Shown here piece after piece: positions 18,497 through 28,300 of a DNA stretch of 64,000 nt. The number at the start of each line of letters is the position of its first letter. Within the stretch, counting starts at the first letter, position 1. A program made the position numbers and the translations under genes. The stretch comes from Prosthecobacter gellanilyticus (lineage in GTDB: Bacteria; Verrucomicrobiota; Verrucomicrobiia; Verrucomicrobiales; Verrucomicrobiaceae). The notes under the pieces are model-generated. The model saw nothing but the letters and a program-made list of their open reading frames with translations. It did not search any database and was not told where the DNA came from. Where the stretch lies: positions 62,001 through 126,000 of the forward strand of contig NZ_BKAG01000019.1 in assembly GCF_007992435.1 (NCBI RefSeq). Direction: 5' to 3'.

Positions 18497-19744
18497 GTGA
18501 CTTCCCATCTTCCGAAACTCTCGCTTCTTCTCGCCCTCACCTTTTTGAGCGAGCCATCAAAGGCCGATGCGCAGGCCAAGCCTCTAGCTCAGGATCACAC
18601 GATCGTGTTTCACAATCCTGATCCTGAACGCTACGTGGAAGGTCCTGGCTTGGTGAAGCTGGATGACGGTGCATTGCTCGCGGTGGTGCCCGTGGTGCCA
18701 CGTGAGGAGTGGAGTGTGGAGCGCCGTGCCACACAGAGCCGCACGCACATCCTGCGCAGTATGGATGGTGGCCAGAGCTGGCAGCAGAGTTCAGAGCTTC
18801 CGTACTACTCCGCCGCACCTTGGGTGCATCAGGGCACCCTTTATCTCTTTGCGAACAAAGGCGGCACCAAGTCACGCAATGATGATCTCCTGCTGCTCAA
18901 AAGCGCTGATGGCGGCAAGACGTGGTCGGAGCCAGTGACGCTCTTCAAAGGTCACTTCTGGAACTGCCACACGGGGATGGTGCAGCGTGACAACCACCTT
19001 TACTGGGCCACGGATGATCTTTCGTTAGGCAAGAATCGCGGGCCGCGTGTCATCGCGGGTGATCTATCGGGTGATGTGATGAACCCAAGCGCGTGGCGCT
19101 TGTCGGAGCCCGTGCCCTTTCCAGGAGTGCCTGATGCGCTGACGAACCCTAAATTTGCCGAACTGACGAGCCAGTATCTGGAGCCGAATGTCATCGATGT
19201 GCAAGGCCAGCTGCGAGTGATGATGACCGTGAAGCCGAAACGCCAGTCCACGGCAGGTCTGGGCGCTGTGCTGGACTTTGAGGACAAGGGTGGGCCGATT
19301 GACCTGAAGTTTACGCAGTATCATCCCATGCAGGGCGGACAGTTAAAGTTCTGCATCATCCGGGATGAGAAATCGAAGATGTTCTGGGCCACGGCCAACA
19401 TCGTGGTGGACAGCCAGGGAGCTTTTGACTGGTATAGAAAGGGTGAGAAGAGCGGCAATGTTCGTTACGCCAGTGGCGTGGGTGGCAATGACCGCCGCTT
19501 TCTCATGCTCATGTATGGTCTCGATGGCATGAACTGGTTTCAGGCGGGCTGTGTGGCGCAGGCAGGCAAGGTCTCGCAGTCCTTCATGTATGCTCGGCCT
19601 GTTATTGATGGTGATGACCTGGCCATCATCGCACGCAGCAGCATCAACGCGCCTAACCAGCATGATGCTGACTATGCGACCTTTCACCGCGTGAAGAACT
19701 TTCGCAGCCTGGCGCTGAAGCTGACTCCTGAACCTGAAAACTGA
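18497..19744 (+). CDS. secreted sialidase-like (BNR) protein
   Basis: A 415-residue protein starting with GTG, with a GGGAG-like ribosome site a few bases upstream. An N-terminal hydrophobic segment (LSLLLALTFLS) suggests export. Asp boxes RSMDGGQSWQQ and KSADGGKTWSEP mark a sialidase-type propeller, and NCHTGMVQRDNHLYWATDD is characteristic of related exported proteins in this phylum. It is followed after 8 bases by a DapA-like gene, so the pair is likely one operon. True sialidase activity cannot be established from sequence alone. Confidence 0.72.
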   Translation: MTSHLPKLSLLLALTFLSEPSKADAQAKPLAQDHTIVFHNPDPERYVEGPGLVKLDDGALLAVVPVVPREEWSVERRATQSRTHILRSMDGGQSWQQSSELPYYSAAPWVHQGTLYLFANKGGTKSRNDDLLLLKSADGGKTWSEPVTLFKGHFWNCHTGMVQRDNHLYWATDDLSLGKNRGPRVIAGDLSGDVMNPSAWRLSEPVPFPGVPDALTNPKFAELTSQYLEPNVIDVQGQLRVMMTVKPKRQSTAGLGAVLDFEDKGGPIDLKFTQYHPMQGGQLKFCIIRDEKSKMFWATANIVVDSQGAFDWYRKGEKSGNVRYASGVGGNDRRFLMLMYGLDGMNWFQAGCVAQAGKVSQSFMYARPVIDGDDLAIIARSSINAPNQHDADYATFHRVKNFRSLALKLTPEPEN

Positions 19745-19752
19745 TCCCAATC

Positions 19753-20829
19753 ATGAAAGAGAACCTCACACGACGACAGATGATCGGAGCCAGCATCGTG
19801 GGCGCATCGAGCCTGCTAGCCGAAGGCTTGCTGAATGCCGATGAGAAGAGTGTGCCGGTGGCAGGTGCGGATCCACGAGTGCGCGGGCCGTTTCCCATCC
19901 TCACGACACCCTTCACCGAAACGGGTGCGGTGGACTATGAGGTGCTGGCGAACCAGGCGCGCTTTGTGGACTGGGGTGGATGTCCCGGGATGATCTGGCC
20001 GCAGTCAGGTGACAGTGTGGACCTGCTCACCCTGGACGAAAAAATGCGCGGGATGGAAGTGCTGGCCGACACAACACGAACGCTGCGCACGGCACTCTGT
20101 CTCGGTGTGCAGGGGAAGGACGCTGAGGAGATGCTGGCCTTTGCCAAGCATGCGGAGAAGCTCGCGCCTGCGGCAATCATTTCACGTCCGCCGGACAATG
20201 GACGCACGGAGGAGGATCTGCGGCAGTATTGGCGTGCGCTGGCTGCGGCGACGAAGCTGCCGGTGATTCTGCAGACAACGGGAGGCGTGGCCTACAAAGG
20301 TCCGGTGCCTTCCGTCAAGATGATGATCGAACTGGCGAAGGAGTTTCCTCACTTCGGCTACATCAAGGAGGAGGCCGCCCCCATCATTGCCCGCACGCGT
20401 GAGCTGCTGGCCGCGAAGCCTCCGATTCGCCGCGTGTTCAGCGCGCGCGGTGCCCATGGCTGGCTCTACGAGTCACACCTCGGCACAGAAGGCCTGATCA
20501 CGGAACGGGCTGTGTATGCGGATGTGCTCACGCGTGTCTGGGAACTGATGCAGAGCGGAAAAGACCCGGACACGGTGCGCGATATTCACGCGAAGCTGCT
20601 GCTGCTCTTCAATCTCGGCCAGCATCTGCCCGGTGGTGATCTGCGGGGCTTCCAACTGCATCTTTGGAAGAAGCGCGGTGTATTCAAGAACATGATCTCG
20701 CGCCAGTATGGGCCGAAGCAGAGCATCCCTGACAAGCCGATCTTCTCCGAGCTTAAACTGAGCGCGGAGGAGGTGGCGGAGATCGACTTCCGATTTGAGG
20801 CCCTGACGCCCTACCTTAAAAGAGCCTAA
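19753..20829 (+). CDS. exported DapA/NanA-family (dihydrodipicolinate synthase-like) protein
   Basis: A 358-residue class I aldolase-type protein with a twin-arginine-like leader (LTRRQMIGASIVGASSLLAEG; Arg7-Arg8). Residues about 45-355 form the TIM barrel. The Schiff-base Lys is retained (FGYIKEEAAP, Lys205). The usual Tyr-Asn-x-Pro strand is replaced by LQTTGG, so the canonical catalytic Tyr appears missing. Family members cleave or form N-acetylneuraminate, dihydrodipicolinate or related keto-acids, normally in the cytoplasm; export is unusual. Placed between a sialidase-like gene and an NlpC/P60-like gene, with gaps of 8 and 4 bases. Confidence 0.8.
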   Translation: MKENLTRRQMIGASIVGASSLLAEGLLNADEKSVPVAGADPRVRGPFPILTTPFTETGAVDYEVLANQARFVDWGGCPGMIWPQSGDSVDLLTLDEKMRGMEVLADTTRTLRTALCLGVQGKDAEEMLAFAKHAEKLAPAAIISRPPDNGRTEEDLRQYWRALAAATKLPVILQTTGGVAYKGPVPSVKMMIELAKEFPHFGYIKEEAAPIIARTRELLAAKPPIRRVFSARGAHGWLYESHLGTEGLITERAVYADVLTRVWELMQSGKDPDTVRDIHAKLLLLFNLGQHLPGGDLRGFQLHLWKKRGVFKNMISRQYGPKQSIPDKPIFSELKLSAEEVAEIDFRFEALTPYLKRA

Positions 20830-20833
20830 GCCT

Positions 20834-22174
20834 ATGAATCTGTCCCTCACGACACTGGCAGCATCTCTTGCGACCTTCACGGTCTGCTCTACTGCACCGA
20901 CTCGATTGGGCGCCGATGACGGAAAAGCGGAGCCTGGATCAAAAAACTGGCAGCAGAACGCTGCCGAGCATGCACGGATCCTGTCCCAGGTGAAGTGGAC
21001 ACCGGTGGCTGCTACTATGCCTAACCGAAAGGGTGGCTTCTTCGAAGCTGGCAAGGAGCTCACGGGTGTACCCTACTCCAGCGTGAGATCGGAAGGGCGC
21101 TATATTGGGTTCGACATTGGGCTGCGGACCTTTCTCGCGGCGGTGGAGAATCCGCACAGTGTGCTCTACACGGAGAACCTGACGGGCAAGGTCTCCAACG
21201 CGGCCGCCTATTACGGCAGCGTGTGCTCTGCCTACACCAGCTATGCGCTGGGATGCGGGATCTGGGAGGTGAGCAGGCGCTATGGTCCGCAGGTCAGTGA
21301 TGGCATTCAACGGGTGGAGGCTCAATCAGCAGAAGCCGCACAGGTGGGTGATGTGATCTACACCCCGCACGCCACGGAGACATCCGGCTCGCACGTAGAG
21401 ATTGTGACGGCGGTAACCAAGGATGCCCAAGGACATGTGGTTTCCTTGCGGGTCGATGAGAGCCGCCCGCCGACGACGCAGACCACGGAACGCAGCGCCG
21501 TGAACTTCAACGCGCACCTGGCCTCCCGAGACAAGCAACTCTTCCGCATCACTGATCGGGATGCCTGGCGCGGAACCAATCGCGCCGAGCCCCTGCTCTT
21601 TCCCAACCATGAGGCCGATGCAGCGCCCGCGATGATCAACCGCACGCTGTTGCTCGATCTCGGAGACTGGGTGCCGTATCAGAAGGGACAGCCGGTTAAA
21701 TTCAATGTCATGGATCGTGACCAACGCGGCGTGAAGAGCCTGGTCATCCGACGTGATGAGCAAACAGTGGAAGAGATCGCGATCAACGGTCCGGGTGTTC
21801 ACGAACGCAGCTTTGACACCTGTGGTGACTACATGGCGCATGTGGTGCATGCGGATGGATCAATGAGCCAGGCCTGCGAGTTTGCCGTGTGTGATCTCAA
21901 GCTGAAACTGCCTGAAGGCGAGGTGACGATGAACGGTGGCTGGGAGGCCAGATTCCGTGCTGAGAACATGAAGCCGATCGTCATCTATCTCTGGAACACG
22001 GCGGACAGCTACGGACGGCATCCGATCTTTCTGACGGAGGAGCAGCGACGGAGCGGAGCCATCACCATTCCCACAGGACTGCTCAAGAAGCCGGGCACCT
22101 TGCAGGTCTGGCTGATCGGTGAGCACAAGCTCGGCAGGCTCAAGCTGCGCAAGGATGTGCCGATGATCCAGTAG
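20834..22174 (+). CDS. secreted protein with NlpC/P60-like N-terminal domain
   Basis: A 446-residue protein with a signal-like N-terminus (MNLSLTTLAASLATFTVCS). Residues about 65-235 resemble a papain-like NlpC/P60 or CHAP module: a Cys in YYGSVCSAYTSYALG (Cys131) and a His in GSHVEIVTAV (His187), preceded by a VGDVI strand as in these families. The C-terminal 200 residues are beta-rich and unassigned. It may cleave peptidoglycan-like amide bonds. It begins 4 bases after the DapA-like gene, suggesting co-translation. The module assignment is moderate. Confidence 0.55.
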   Translation: MNLSLTTLAASLATFTVCSTAPTRLGADDGKAEPGSKNWQQNAAEHARILSQVKWTPVAATMPNRKGGFFEAGKELTGVPYSSVRSEGRYIGFDIGLRTFLAAVENPHSVLYTENLTGKVSNAAAYYGSVCSAYTSYALGCGIWEVSRRYGPQVSDGIQRVEAQSAEAAQVGDVIYTPHATETSGSHVEIVTAVTKDAQGHVVSLRVDESRPPTTQTTERSAVNFNAHLASRDKQLFRITDRDAWRGTNRAEPLLFPNHEADAAPAMINRTLLLDLGDWVPYQKGQPVKFNVMDRDQRGVKSLVIRRDEQTVEEIAINGPGVHERSFDTCGDYMAHVVHADGSMSQACEFAVCDLKLKLPEGEVTMNGGWEARFRAENMKPIVIYLWNTADSYGRHPIFLTEEQRRSGAITIPTGLLKKPGTLQVWLIGEHKLGRLKLRKDVPMIQ

Positions 22175-22193
22175 AACGGATCACCACCGTCAT

Positions 22194-23240
22194 CTAAGCA
22201 CGCACACCCAGATGGCGGCGAAGCTCCTGCACGAGAGGCTCACGGGCTTCGCCTTGGAATCGAAGCATGAAGGGCCGCCAGTTGTTATCATAAGGTGAGT
22301 CTGCTTTTCCGTGAAGGAAGAGCAGCATCATGGCAAACGCTCCGGCGATCACATCTTCACGTGTCTTCACGCCTTCGAGGAGTGCTTTGATGATCTTCGG
22401 TGGATGGAACTCTTGAATCTCCAGCATCACCTGAGTCATTGAGGGGCTTTGATCAGCTTCCTGGAGTGCAGTCATAAGCACCTCGGTGCGCTGTTTATTC
22501 GTGAAGAGCGAGGTGGCGTGAGAGATGAGGTCGATTTTTTGATCAAGGTTGGCGCTCTCAAAGGCCCCGCGCAGATGCTTGCGGGCGCGCGGAGAATCTA
22601 AAGCCGCCAGGGCTTCTACATCCCGCCAGTCTCCTAATGGGCGATTGATCAGAAGGTCCTCGATCTGCTTCCGTTCCTTGGGCTTGGCGGACTCAAAGAC
22701 GTTGAGGTCGTAGCCGATGCCATCGTGCCAGCGCTCGTAGTTCATCTCCATGCTTTCCAGGAACTGGGTCACGAGTGGTGAAGCGGAACGAGGTTTGATC
22801 TCAGGCCGCGGATCCTCCAGTTGCTCGCTGAAATACCGAGCCGCCTCCCTGGCACGCTGGACTGCTTCTTCCTGCCTCGCCTGAAGCTCCGCGTCTGCAG
22901 CTCTCTGGCGGGCCTCCATTTCAGCGCGGATGGCATCCATGTTGGGATAAGCAGCAGGGTCGTCCGGTGGCTCGACCACGAAATAGAATCGCTTTGCATC
23001 GGTAAACTCGCCACTCTGGATCGAGCTGTTGCGCTCACGGAAATCGATTTCGTCATCGGACACTCGTGCACGAGTGGTCACCTTCTTGGTGAACTTCAAC
23101 ATGGCACCTGCAGGAGGTGCGGGAAAGCCGCCGCCAAGGTGGTCGATGCTGTTTCCAGCGGCCAGCTCGGCATGGATGAGCTGCTGGAGAACAGCGGGGA
23201 ACTCCGCGATTGCTCGCGCTTGGTCATCAGAGAGGCTCAT
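22194..23240 (-). CDS. hypothetical protein with a central charged coiled coil
   Basis: A 348-residue protein without a signal peptide or membrane segment. Residues about 104-145 are a charged helical stretch (AEMEARQRAADAELQARQ...), likely coiled coil. Residues about 195-345 look all-alpha, possibly HEAT-like. No family is recognised. It is convergent with the NlpC/P60-like gene (19-base gap) and divergent from a secreted hydrolase gene. Likely cytoplasmic; no function is proposed. Confidence 0.6.
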   Translation of the reverse strand: MSLSDDQARAIAEFPAVLQQLIHAELAAGNSIDHLGGGFPAPPAGAMLKFTKKVTTRARVSDDEIDFRERNSSIQSGEFTDAKRFYFVVEPPDDPAAYPNMDAIRAEMEARQRAADAELQARQEEAVQRAREAARYFSEQLEDPRPEIKPRSASPLVTQFLESMEMNYERWHDGIGYDLNVFESAKPKERKQIEDLLINRPLGDWRDVEALAALDSPRARKHLRGAFESANLDQKIDLISHATSLFTNKQRTEVLMTALQEADQSPSMTQVMLEIQEFHPPKIIKALLEGVKTREDVIAGAFAMMLLFLHGKADSPYDNNWRPFMLRFQGEAREPLVQELRRHLGVRA

Positions 23241-23330
23241 GAAAAAGAATATCTGGAATCTGATCTTAGATACAAACTCCTGTGTTTGAAAGTTTCCAAG
23301 CTCAGACCTCTAGTGAATGCCCACGAATCC

Positions 23331-24560
23331 ATGAAACTGATCCTCGCACTCTTTTTCGCCAGTCTTGCTGCCATCCACGCTGCCGATGAGCGGCTGCTCT
23401 CGCTCATCGTGCCACCGGGGGAGGGCGATCGTTTTGAGCATGCTGAGTTCTCCTGCTGGCTGCCGGATGCGGGAAAGCCTGTGAGAACGGTGATTATTCA
23501 TCAGCATGGCTGCACGAATGCATCGCCGGAAAAGCATCCGCCGATCACGGGAGACTGGCACTGGCGTGCTCTGGCACGGAAGCATAACTGCGCGCTGCTG
23601 GTGCCGATGTATCATGTGGCAGGAGGCTGTGATGAATGGAACAATCCGGACAGTGGCTCTGAGCGTGCCTTGATGACAGCTCTGGCTGATTTCGCGAAAC
23701 AGTCTGGGTGCGCAGAACTCAAGGATGCTCCCTGGGTCTTGTGGGGGCACTCGGGTGGATCGAGCTGGTCCGCGCAGATGATCGCGCGGCATCCGAAACG
23801 CGTGCTGGCGGCTTCTTTCCGAGGTGGATGTCACAAGCAGTTTGGTGATCCTGAGTTTCGTGCGCGCTTTGGTCCGTTGGCACGTGAGATCCCGTTACTT
23901 TTTGTTTGGGGAAAGCGTGAGACGGTGCCGACATCGAGTCACTTTGTCTCCTGGGAGCCGATGAACACGATGTTTCGTGAACTTCGTTTGCTGGGTGGTC
24001 ATGTGTGCCGTGTTATTGATCCGCGCTCTGAGCATAACTGTGATGACTCGCGGCTCATGAGCATCAATTTTTTTGATGCGGTGCTTTCAGGCGAGAGCAA
24101 ACCGGGCGCGCTTGCGAGCCTCGAGAAGCTGGAGATGAAGGAATTGTCTGGCGCCTATGAGATCGATCCGTCTCTTGCCTGGATGCCCAACCAACGATTG
24201 GCACAGATGTGGCAGGAGTTTTCCAAGACTGGCACGTTTAAGACAGAGTCGGCACCGCTGAATGCGCCTCTGCTGGAGGCGAAGCGTGAGTCCCCCGAGG
24301 TCATTCGTCTGACATGGAGTGTGGATCCTGCTCTCGATGGCGGGCTGCGAGTGGTGCGGGTCTATCGTGATGGCAAGCCCTTGAAGGATCTTGGACTCAA
24401 GGACGGCGCTTATCTGGCCACGGCGCGAGATTCCACGCCTGAAGAACTGCGCGTGGCGACCTTCATCGACAATGCCAAGAAGCCTCACACCTATGCGGTG
24501 AGCTTTCTGGACAATGCGGGTCATGAGTCTCCTTTGAGTGCGAAGGTGAAGGTGGAGTAG
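23331..24560 (+). CDS. secreted alpha/beta-hydrolase
   Basis: A 409-residue protein with a short signal peptide (MKLILALFFASLAAIHAA). The nucleophile elbow is GHSGGSS (Ser141) and the segment HQHGCTNAS near residue 57 may form the oxyanion region. Cysteines near residues 42, 61, 87, 100 and 127 suggest disulfides in the exported form. Residues about 320-409 resemble a fibronectin-type beta domain. The frame is open 510 bases upstream, but that part is antisense to the coiled-coil gene and the signal peptide fixes the start at 23331. Confidence 0.75.
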   Translation: MKLILALFFASLAAIHAADERLLSLIVPPGEGDRFEHAEFSCWLPDAGKPVRTVIIHQHGCTNASPEKHPPITGDWHWRALARKHNCALLVPMYHVAGGCDEWNNPDSGSERALMTALADFAKQSGCAELKDAPWVLWGHSGGSSWSAQMIARHPKRVLAASFRGGCHKQFGDPEFRARFGPLAREIPLLFVWGKRETVPTSSHFVSWEPMNTMFRELRLLGGHVCRVIDPRSEHNCDDSRLMSINFFDAVLSGESKPGALASLEKLEMKELSGAYEIDPSLAWMPNQRLAQMWQEFSKTGTFKTESAPLNAPLLEAKRESPEVIRLTWSVDPALDGGLRVVRVYRDGKPLKDLGLKDGAYLATARDSTPEELRVATFIDNAKKPHTYAVSFLDNAGHESPLSAKVKVE

Positions 24561-24571
24561 GCCACGGGCAT

Positions 24572-24627
24572 CTTTGGACTGCGGCAGCCTGCTGCCGCTT
24601 TGTGTCATGGCAGCCCTGCTGCCGAAA
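24572..24627. repeat. REP-like hairpin pair, left flank of the RAYT gene
   Basis: GCGGCAGC (24581-24588) and GCTGCCGC (24591-24598) form a perfect 8-base stem with a 2-base loop, preceded by TTGGACT. A second stem GGCAGC/GCTGCC lies at 24609-24623. The same elements occur in inverted orientation at 25268-25320 on the other side of the transposase gene, as in RAYT/REP systems. Confidence 0.75.
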
Positions 24628-24655
24628 AATTGACTCCGTTTCTCCCTCCCGCTAA

Positions 24656-25240
24656 ATGGCTCATATGGACAACCTGCCCTCCGATGAGGATAGCCTGAAA
24701 GGAACGCGTGACTGGCCTCACGCACCGCCGCATCGGTTGGATCAGGCCGGGGTCTACTTCGTCACGGCACGCACTCGCGATTCCGCTCAATTATTCGACA
24801 CTCGTGAACGCAGAGATTGGTTTCAAGAGCTGTTGCTGAAGGGCTTTCATGAGGTCGGGTGGAAAACCGAAGCGTGGGCGGTGCTTTCGAATCACTATCA
24901 TGTGGTGGCTCACAGTCCCGGCGGGAGTGCCGAGACGCTGGGGCCGCTTTTACAGAAGCTTCATAGCCTCTCAACCAAACGGCTCAACTTAGAGGATGGC
25001 ATACCAGGACGAACGCGTCTTTGGCAGAACTATCGGGAGACGCATCTCACCTATCAGCGAAGCTATCTGGCGAGGCTGAACTATGTGCATCAGAATCCAA
25101 AGCATCATGGATTAGTGGGACTGGCGTCGCAGTGGCCTTGGTGCAGTGCGGCTGCATTCAAGGCGACGGCTTCGCAGGCGTGGGTAAGGACGATTGCTAG
25201 TTTTCAGTTTGATGAGATTGCGAGGGAGGACGGGGAGTGA
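24656..25240 (+). mobile_element. REP-associated tyrosine transposase (RAYT), Y1/HUH family gene
   Basis: A 194-residue single-domain transposase. The HUH metal motif reads LSNHYHVV (His80, His82), and the likely nucleophile Tyr143 lies in LNYVHQNPKHHGLV, the family signature. The segment LHSLSTKRLNLEDG...RLWQNYRETHLT also matches RAYT proteins. RAYTs nick single-stranded REP hairpins and are domesticated IS200/IS605 relatives that move REP sequences rather than themselves. Matching inverted REP-like hairpins flank the gene within about 85 bases on either side, so the cognate elements are probably visible here. Confidence 0.88.
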
Positions 25241-25267
25241 AAGGGGGCGGGTTCATTTTGCGAGCAG

Positions 25268-25320
25268 ACGCCAGCAGGGCTGGCTGGGGAAAGCGGCAGC
25301 AGGGCTGCCGCAGTCCAAGG
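25268..25320. repeat. REP-like hairpin pair, right flank of the RAYT gene (inverted)
   Basis: GCCAGC/GCTGGC (25270-25284) and GCGGCAGC/GCTGCCGC (25293-25311), followed by AGTCCAAGG. The reverse complement matches the left flank: the 8-base stem is identical and is preceded by TTGGACT. Loops differ by one base (CT on the left, CCT in the reverse complement here). Confidence 0.75.
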
Positions 25321-25387
25321 ACGACGACTTCGCCGTGGTCATGGCAACAAACCATGCAGAAGAGGGCGTGGGTGGCGTTTTGAGGGG

Positions 25388-28300
25388 ATGTCCAACCTGA
25401 CTATGAAATGCCTCTTGGGGGCGCTCGCTCTTGTTTGCTCTGCCATCAGCCTCAGGGCTGAGACGATTCAGGCGGATCTTTGTGTGTATGAGGCCACACC
25501 GGGTGGCATTGCGATGGCGGTGCGGGCGGCGCGTGAGGGGCTGGATGTGGTGCTGGTGAATCATAACCAGCATCTCGGGGGTATTCTCTCCAGTGGGCTC
25601 GGGGTGTGGGACACGCTGTGGGAGGGGAAGCGGTCGCCGATCTATGATGAGGCGCGACAGGCGGTCTTTGACCACTACCGCACGACCTATGGGGAGAAGT
25701 CGCCGCAGTATCGGGATGCGCTGCCGGGAAAGGGCGGGCATACGAATGGCAAGTTTGAGGCGAAGGTGGCGGAAGAGGTGCTGACGAAGCTTGTGACGCA
25801 GGAGAAGAAGATCACGCTCATTAAGGGTTTTTATCCGGCGTCGGTGAGCCGTGAGGGTGCGGTGCTGAAGACGGTGACGTTTCGTAGAACGGGTTTTCAA
25901 CCCGTTCAGCCCGGAGAACGAGTTGAAAACTCGTTTTACGTCCAGGCCAGAGTGTTTGCGGATTGCAGTTATGAGGGTGATCTCGCAGCGGTGGCGAAGG
26001 TGCCGTACCGGCTGGGACGAGAAGCGCGGGATGAGTTCAAGGAGCCGCACGCGGGTGTGATCTATATGTCATCCGTGAAGGCTGAGGCGGCACCGGAATT
26101 CGCGCGGCAGGCGGAGTTGCATCGTCAGCTCAAGCTTCGGAAGTTCGGCGGCATCCAGAAGATCAAGCAGCCGGACAGCACGGGGGAGGCCGATGGGAAT
26201 GTGCAGGCCTTTAATTATCGCACCATGCTGAGCTCGGATCCGGCGAACCGGATGCCGGTGGAGAAGCCGGCTGGTTATGATCCTGAGAAGATGAAGCTGC
26301 TGGAGCATGGCTCCATCGTGTCACCCATCCCGAACAAAAAGCGTGGATGGAACCGTCCACAGCTCGTGGGCATTCACACGAGCTATGTGGAGGCTGACTG
26401 GGAAGGCCGGCAGAAGGTGATGGATGCGCATTGGGATGCGGCGATGGCGCTGCTGTATTTTTTACAGAATGATCCTTCGGTAGAGCCTGCGCGGCAGAAG
26501 TCCTGGCGCGAGTTTGGGCTGGCGAAAGATGAGTTCACCGACAACGGGCATCGACCGCATGAGTTTTATGTGCGCGAGGCACGGCGCATCACGGGGCGCT
26601 ATGTTTTCACGCAGCATGACGCGATGCTTGCCGAAGGCCTGGAGCGTGCGCCGGTGCATGAGGACAGCATCGGCGTGACGGAATGGTATCTCGACACGCA
26701 TGCCTGCACTCCCCGGCATATCCCGGGGGCGCTGGAGGAGGGCAAGATGATGCTAGATGTGGAGACCTTTCCGGGGCAGGTGCCGTATCGCACACTGCTG
26801 CCGCAGGGGGTGGGCAATCTGCTCGTGCCTGTGTGTCTCTCATGCACGCATGTGGCCTGGGGCACAGTGCGACTGGAGCCGACGTGGATGAACATTTGCG
26901 AGTCGGCCGGACATGCGGCGGCGCTGGCGATTCAGACGAAGGTCACGCCCGCAGAGCTGGATGTGAGCCTGCTGCAGCGGAAGCTGGTGGAGAGCCATGT
27001 GATGGTGAATTTCTTCAATGATGTGGATGTGGCTTCCAAGGATCCGCGCGTGGCTGCGGCGCAGTATTTTGCCACGAAGGGTTTCTTTGCGGACTACAAT
27101 GCACGACTCGATGAACCGCTGACGGAAAGCGTGCGCAAGGCGTGGGGCGTGGGTCTAACGGCCATGCGTGAGGGCAAGCTGAAGCCGATGGAGATCGTGA
27201 AGCTGGTGCATGTGGCTGAGGCGGAGAAATCTCCCACCACGAACCGGACGCGAGGCGAGGCGCTGCTGAACCTGTGGAAGAAGTTGCCTGCGGCGAGTGT
27301 TCCCGAAAAGAAGAAGACTGCAGCCGTCATTCGCAAGCCACTGAAGGTGGAGCCTGTGCGCGCCAGCACGGCGCAGGAGGTGGAAGGCAAGGCTTATGAT
27401 GTGGTGGTCATCGGCGGCACGCCGGGCGGCATTGCCAGTGCGGTGCGCGCGGCACGTGAGGGACTCTCGGTGTTGCTGGTGCAGCACAACAAACATCTCG
27501 GTGGCATGGTGACGAACGGGCTCATGCAGTGGGATGCACTGTATGGCGGGCATCGCTCGCCAATCTTCAATGAGTATGCGAGGAGCATCGAAGACTACTA
27601 CCGTGAGACTTATGGCGAAGGGTCACGGCAGCACTCGTCGGCGCGTTACACGCAGACGCATTATCCGATGGGGCGCATGGAGCCTGGGGTGGCCGAGCAT
27701 CTGTTTAACAAGATGGTTTCAGCGGAGAAGAACATCACGACGCTGCTTTCACATTATCCCGTGGAGGTCGTCAGAGAAGGGGCGCTGATTCGCAAGGTGG
27801 CGTTGCTGGAAAGTAGAACGGGTTTTCAACCCGTTCGGAAGGATGAACGAGTTGAAAACTCGTTCTACGTCACTGCCAGCACCTATATCGACGCCACGTA
27901 TGAAGGTGATCTCGCGGCTGTGGCGAAGGTGGCATATCGTGTGGGACGTGAAGGGCGTGATGAGTATGGCGAACCGCATGCGGGGAAGGTTTTCACCAAC
28001 ATCAGTGGCGATACCGGGCCGAAGGATGTGCTGGACGGAGAGCTGAATCTGCACACTTACGGGCATGTTCAGGGGACCATTGATGAAACAAGCCCTTTCA
28101 CAGCGGATGGAGCCATTCAGGCTTTCAATCATCGCTTTTGCCTAACGAACGAAGCGGGAAACATTCGACTCCCGGAGAAGCCGACGGGTTATAATCGCGA
28201 GGAGTATGTGAACTACAATCGCATGGGCATGAATGCGGGGGGACTGTGCGGGAAGAGCACGTTTAACAGCCCGATCCTGCCTGGAGAGAATCATGCGTAT

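Noticed and set aside
22821-23330. 170-residue N-terminal extension of the secreted hydrolase
   Set aside because: It is open by chance opposite the coiled-coil gene; the signal peptide at 23331 marks the real start.
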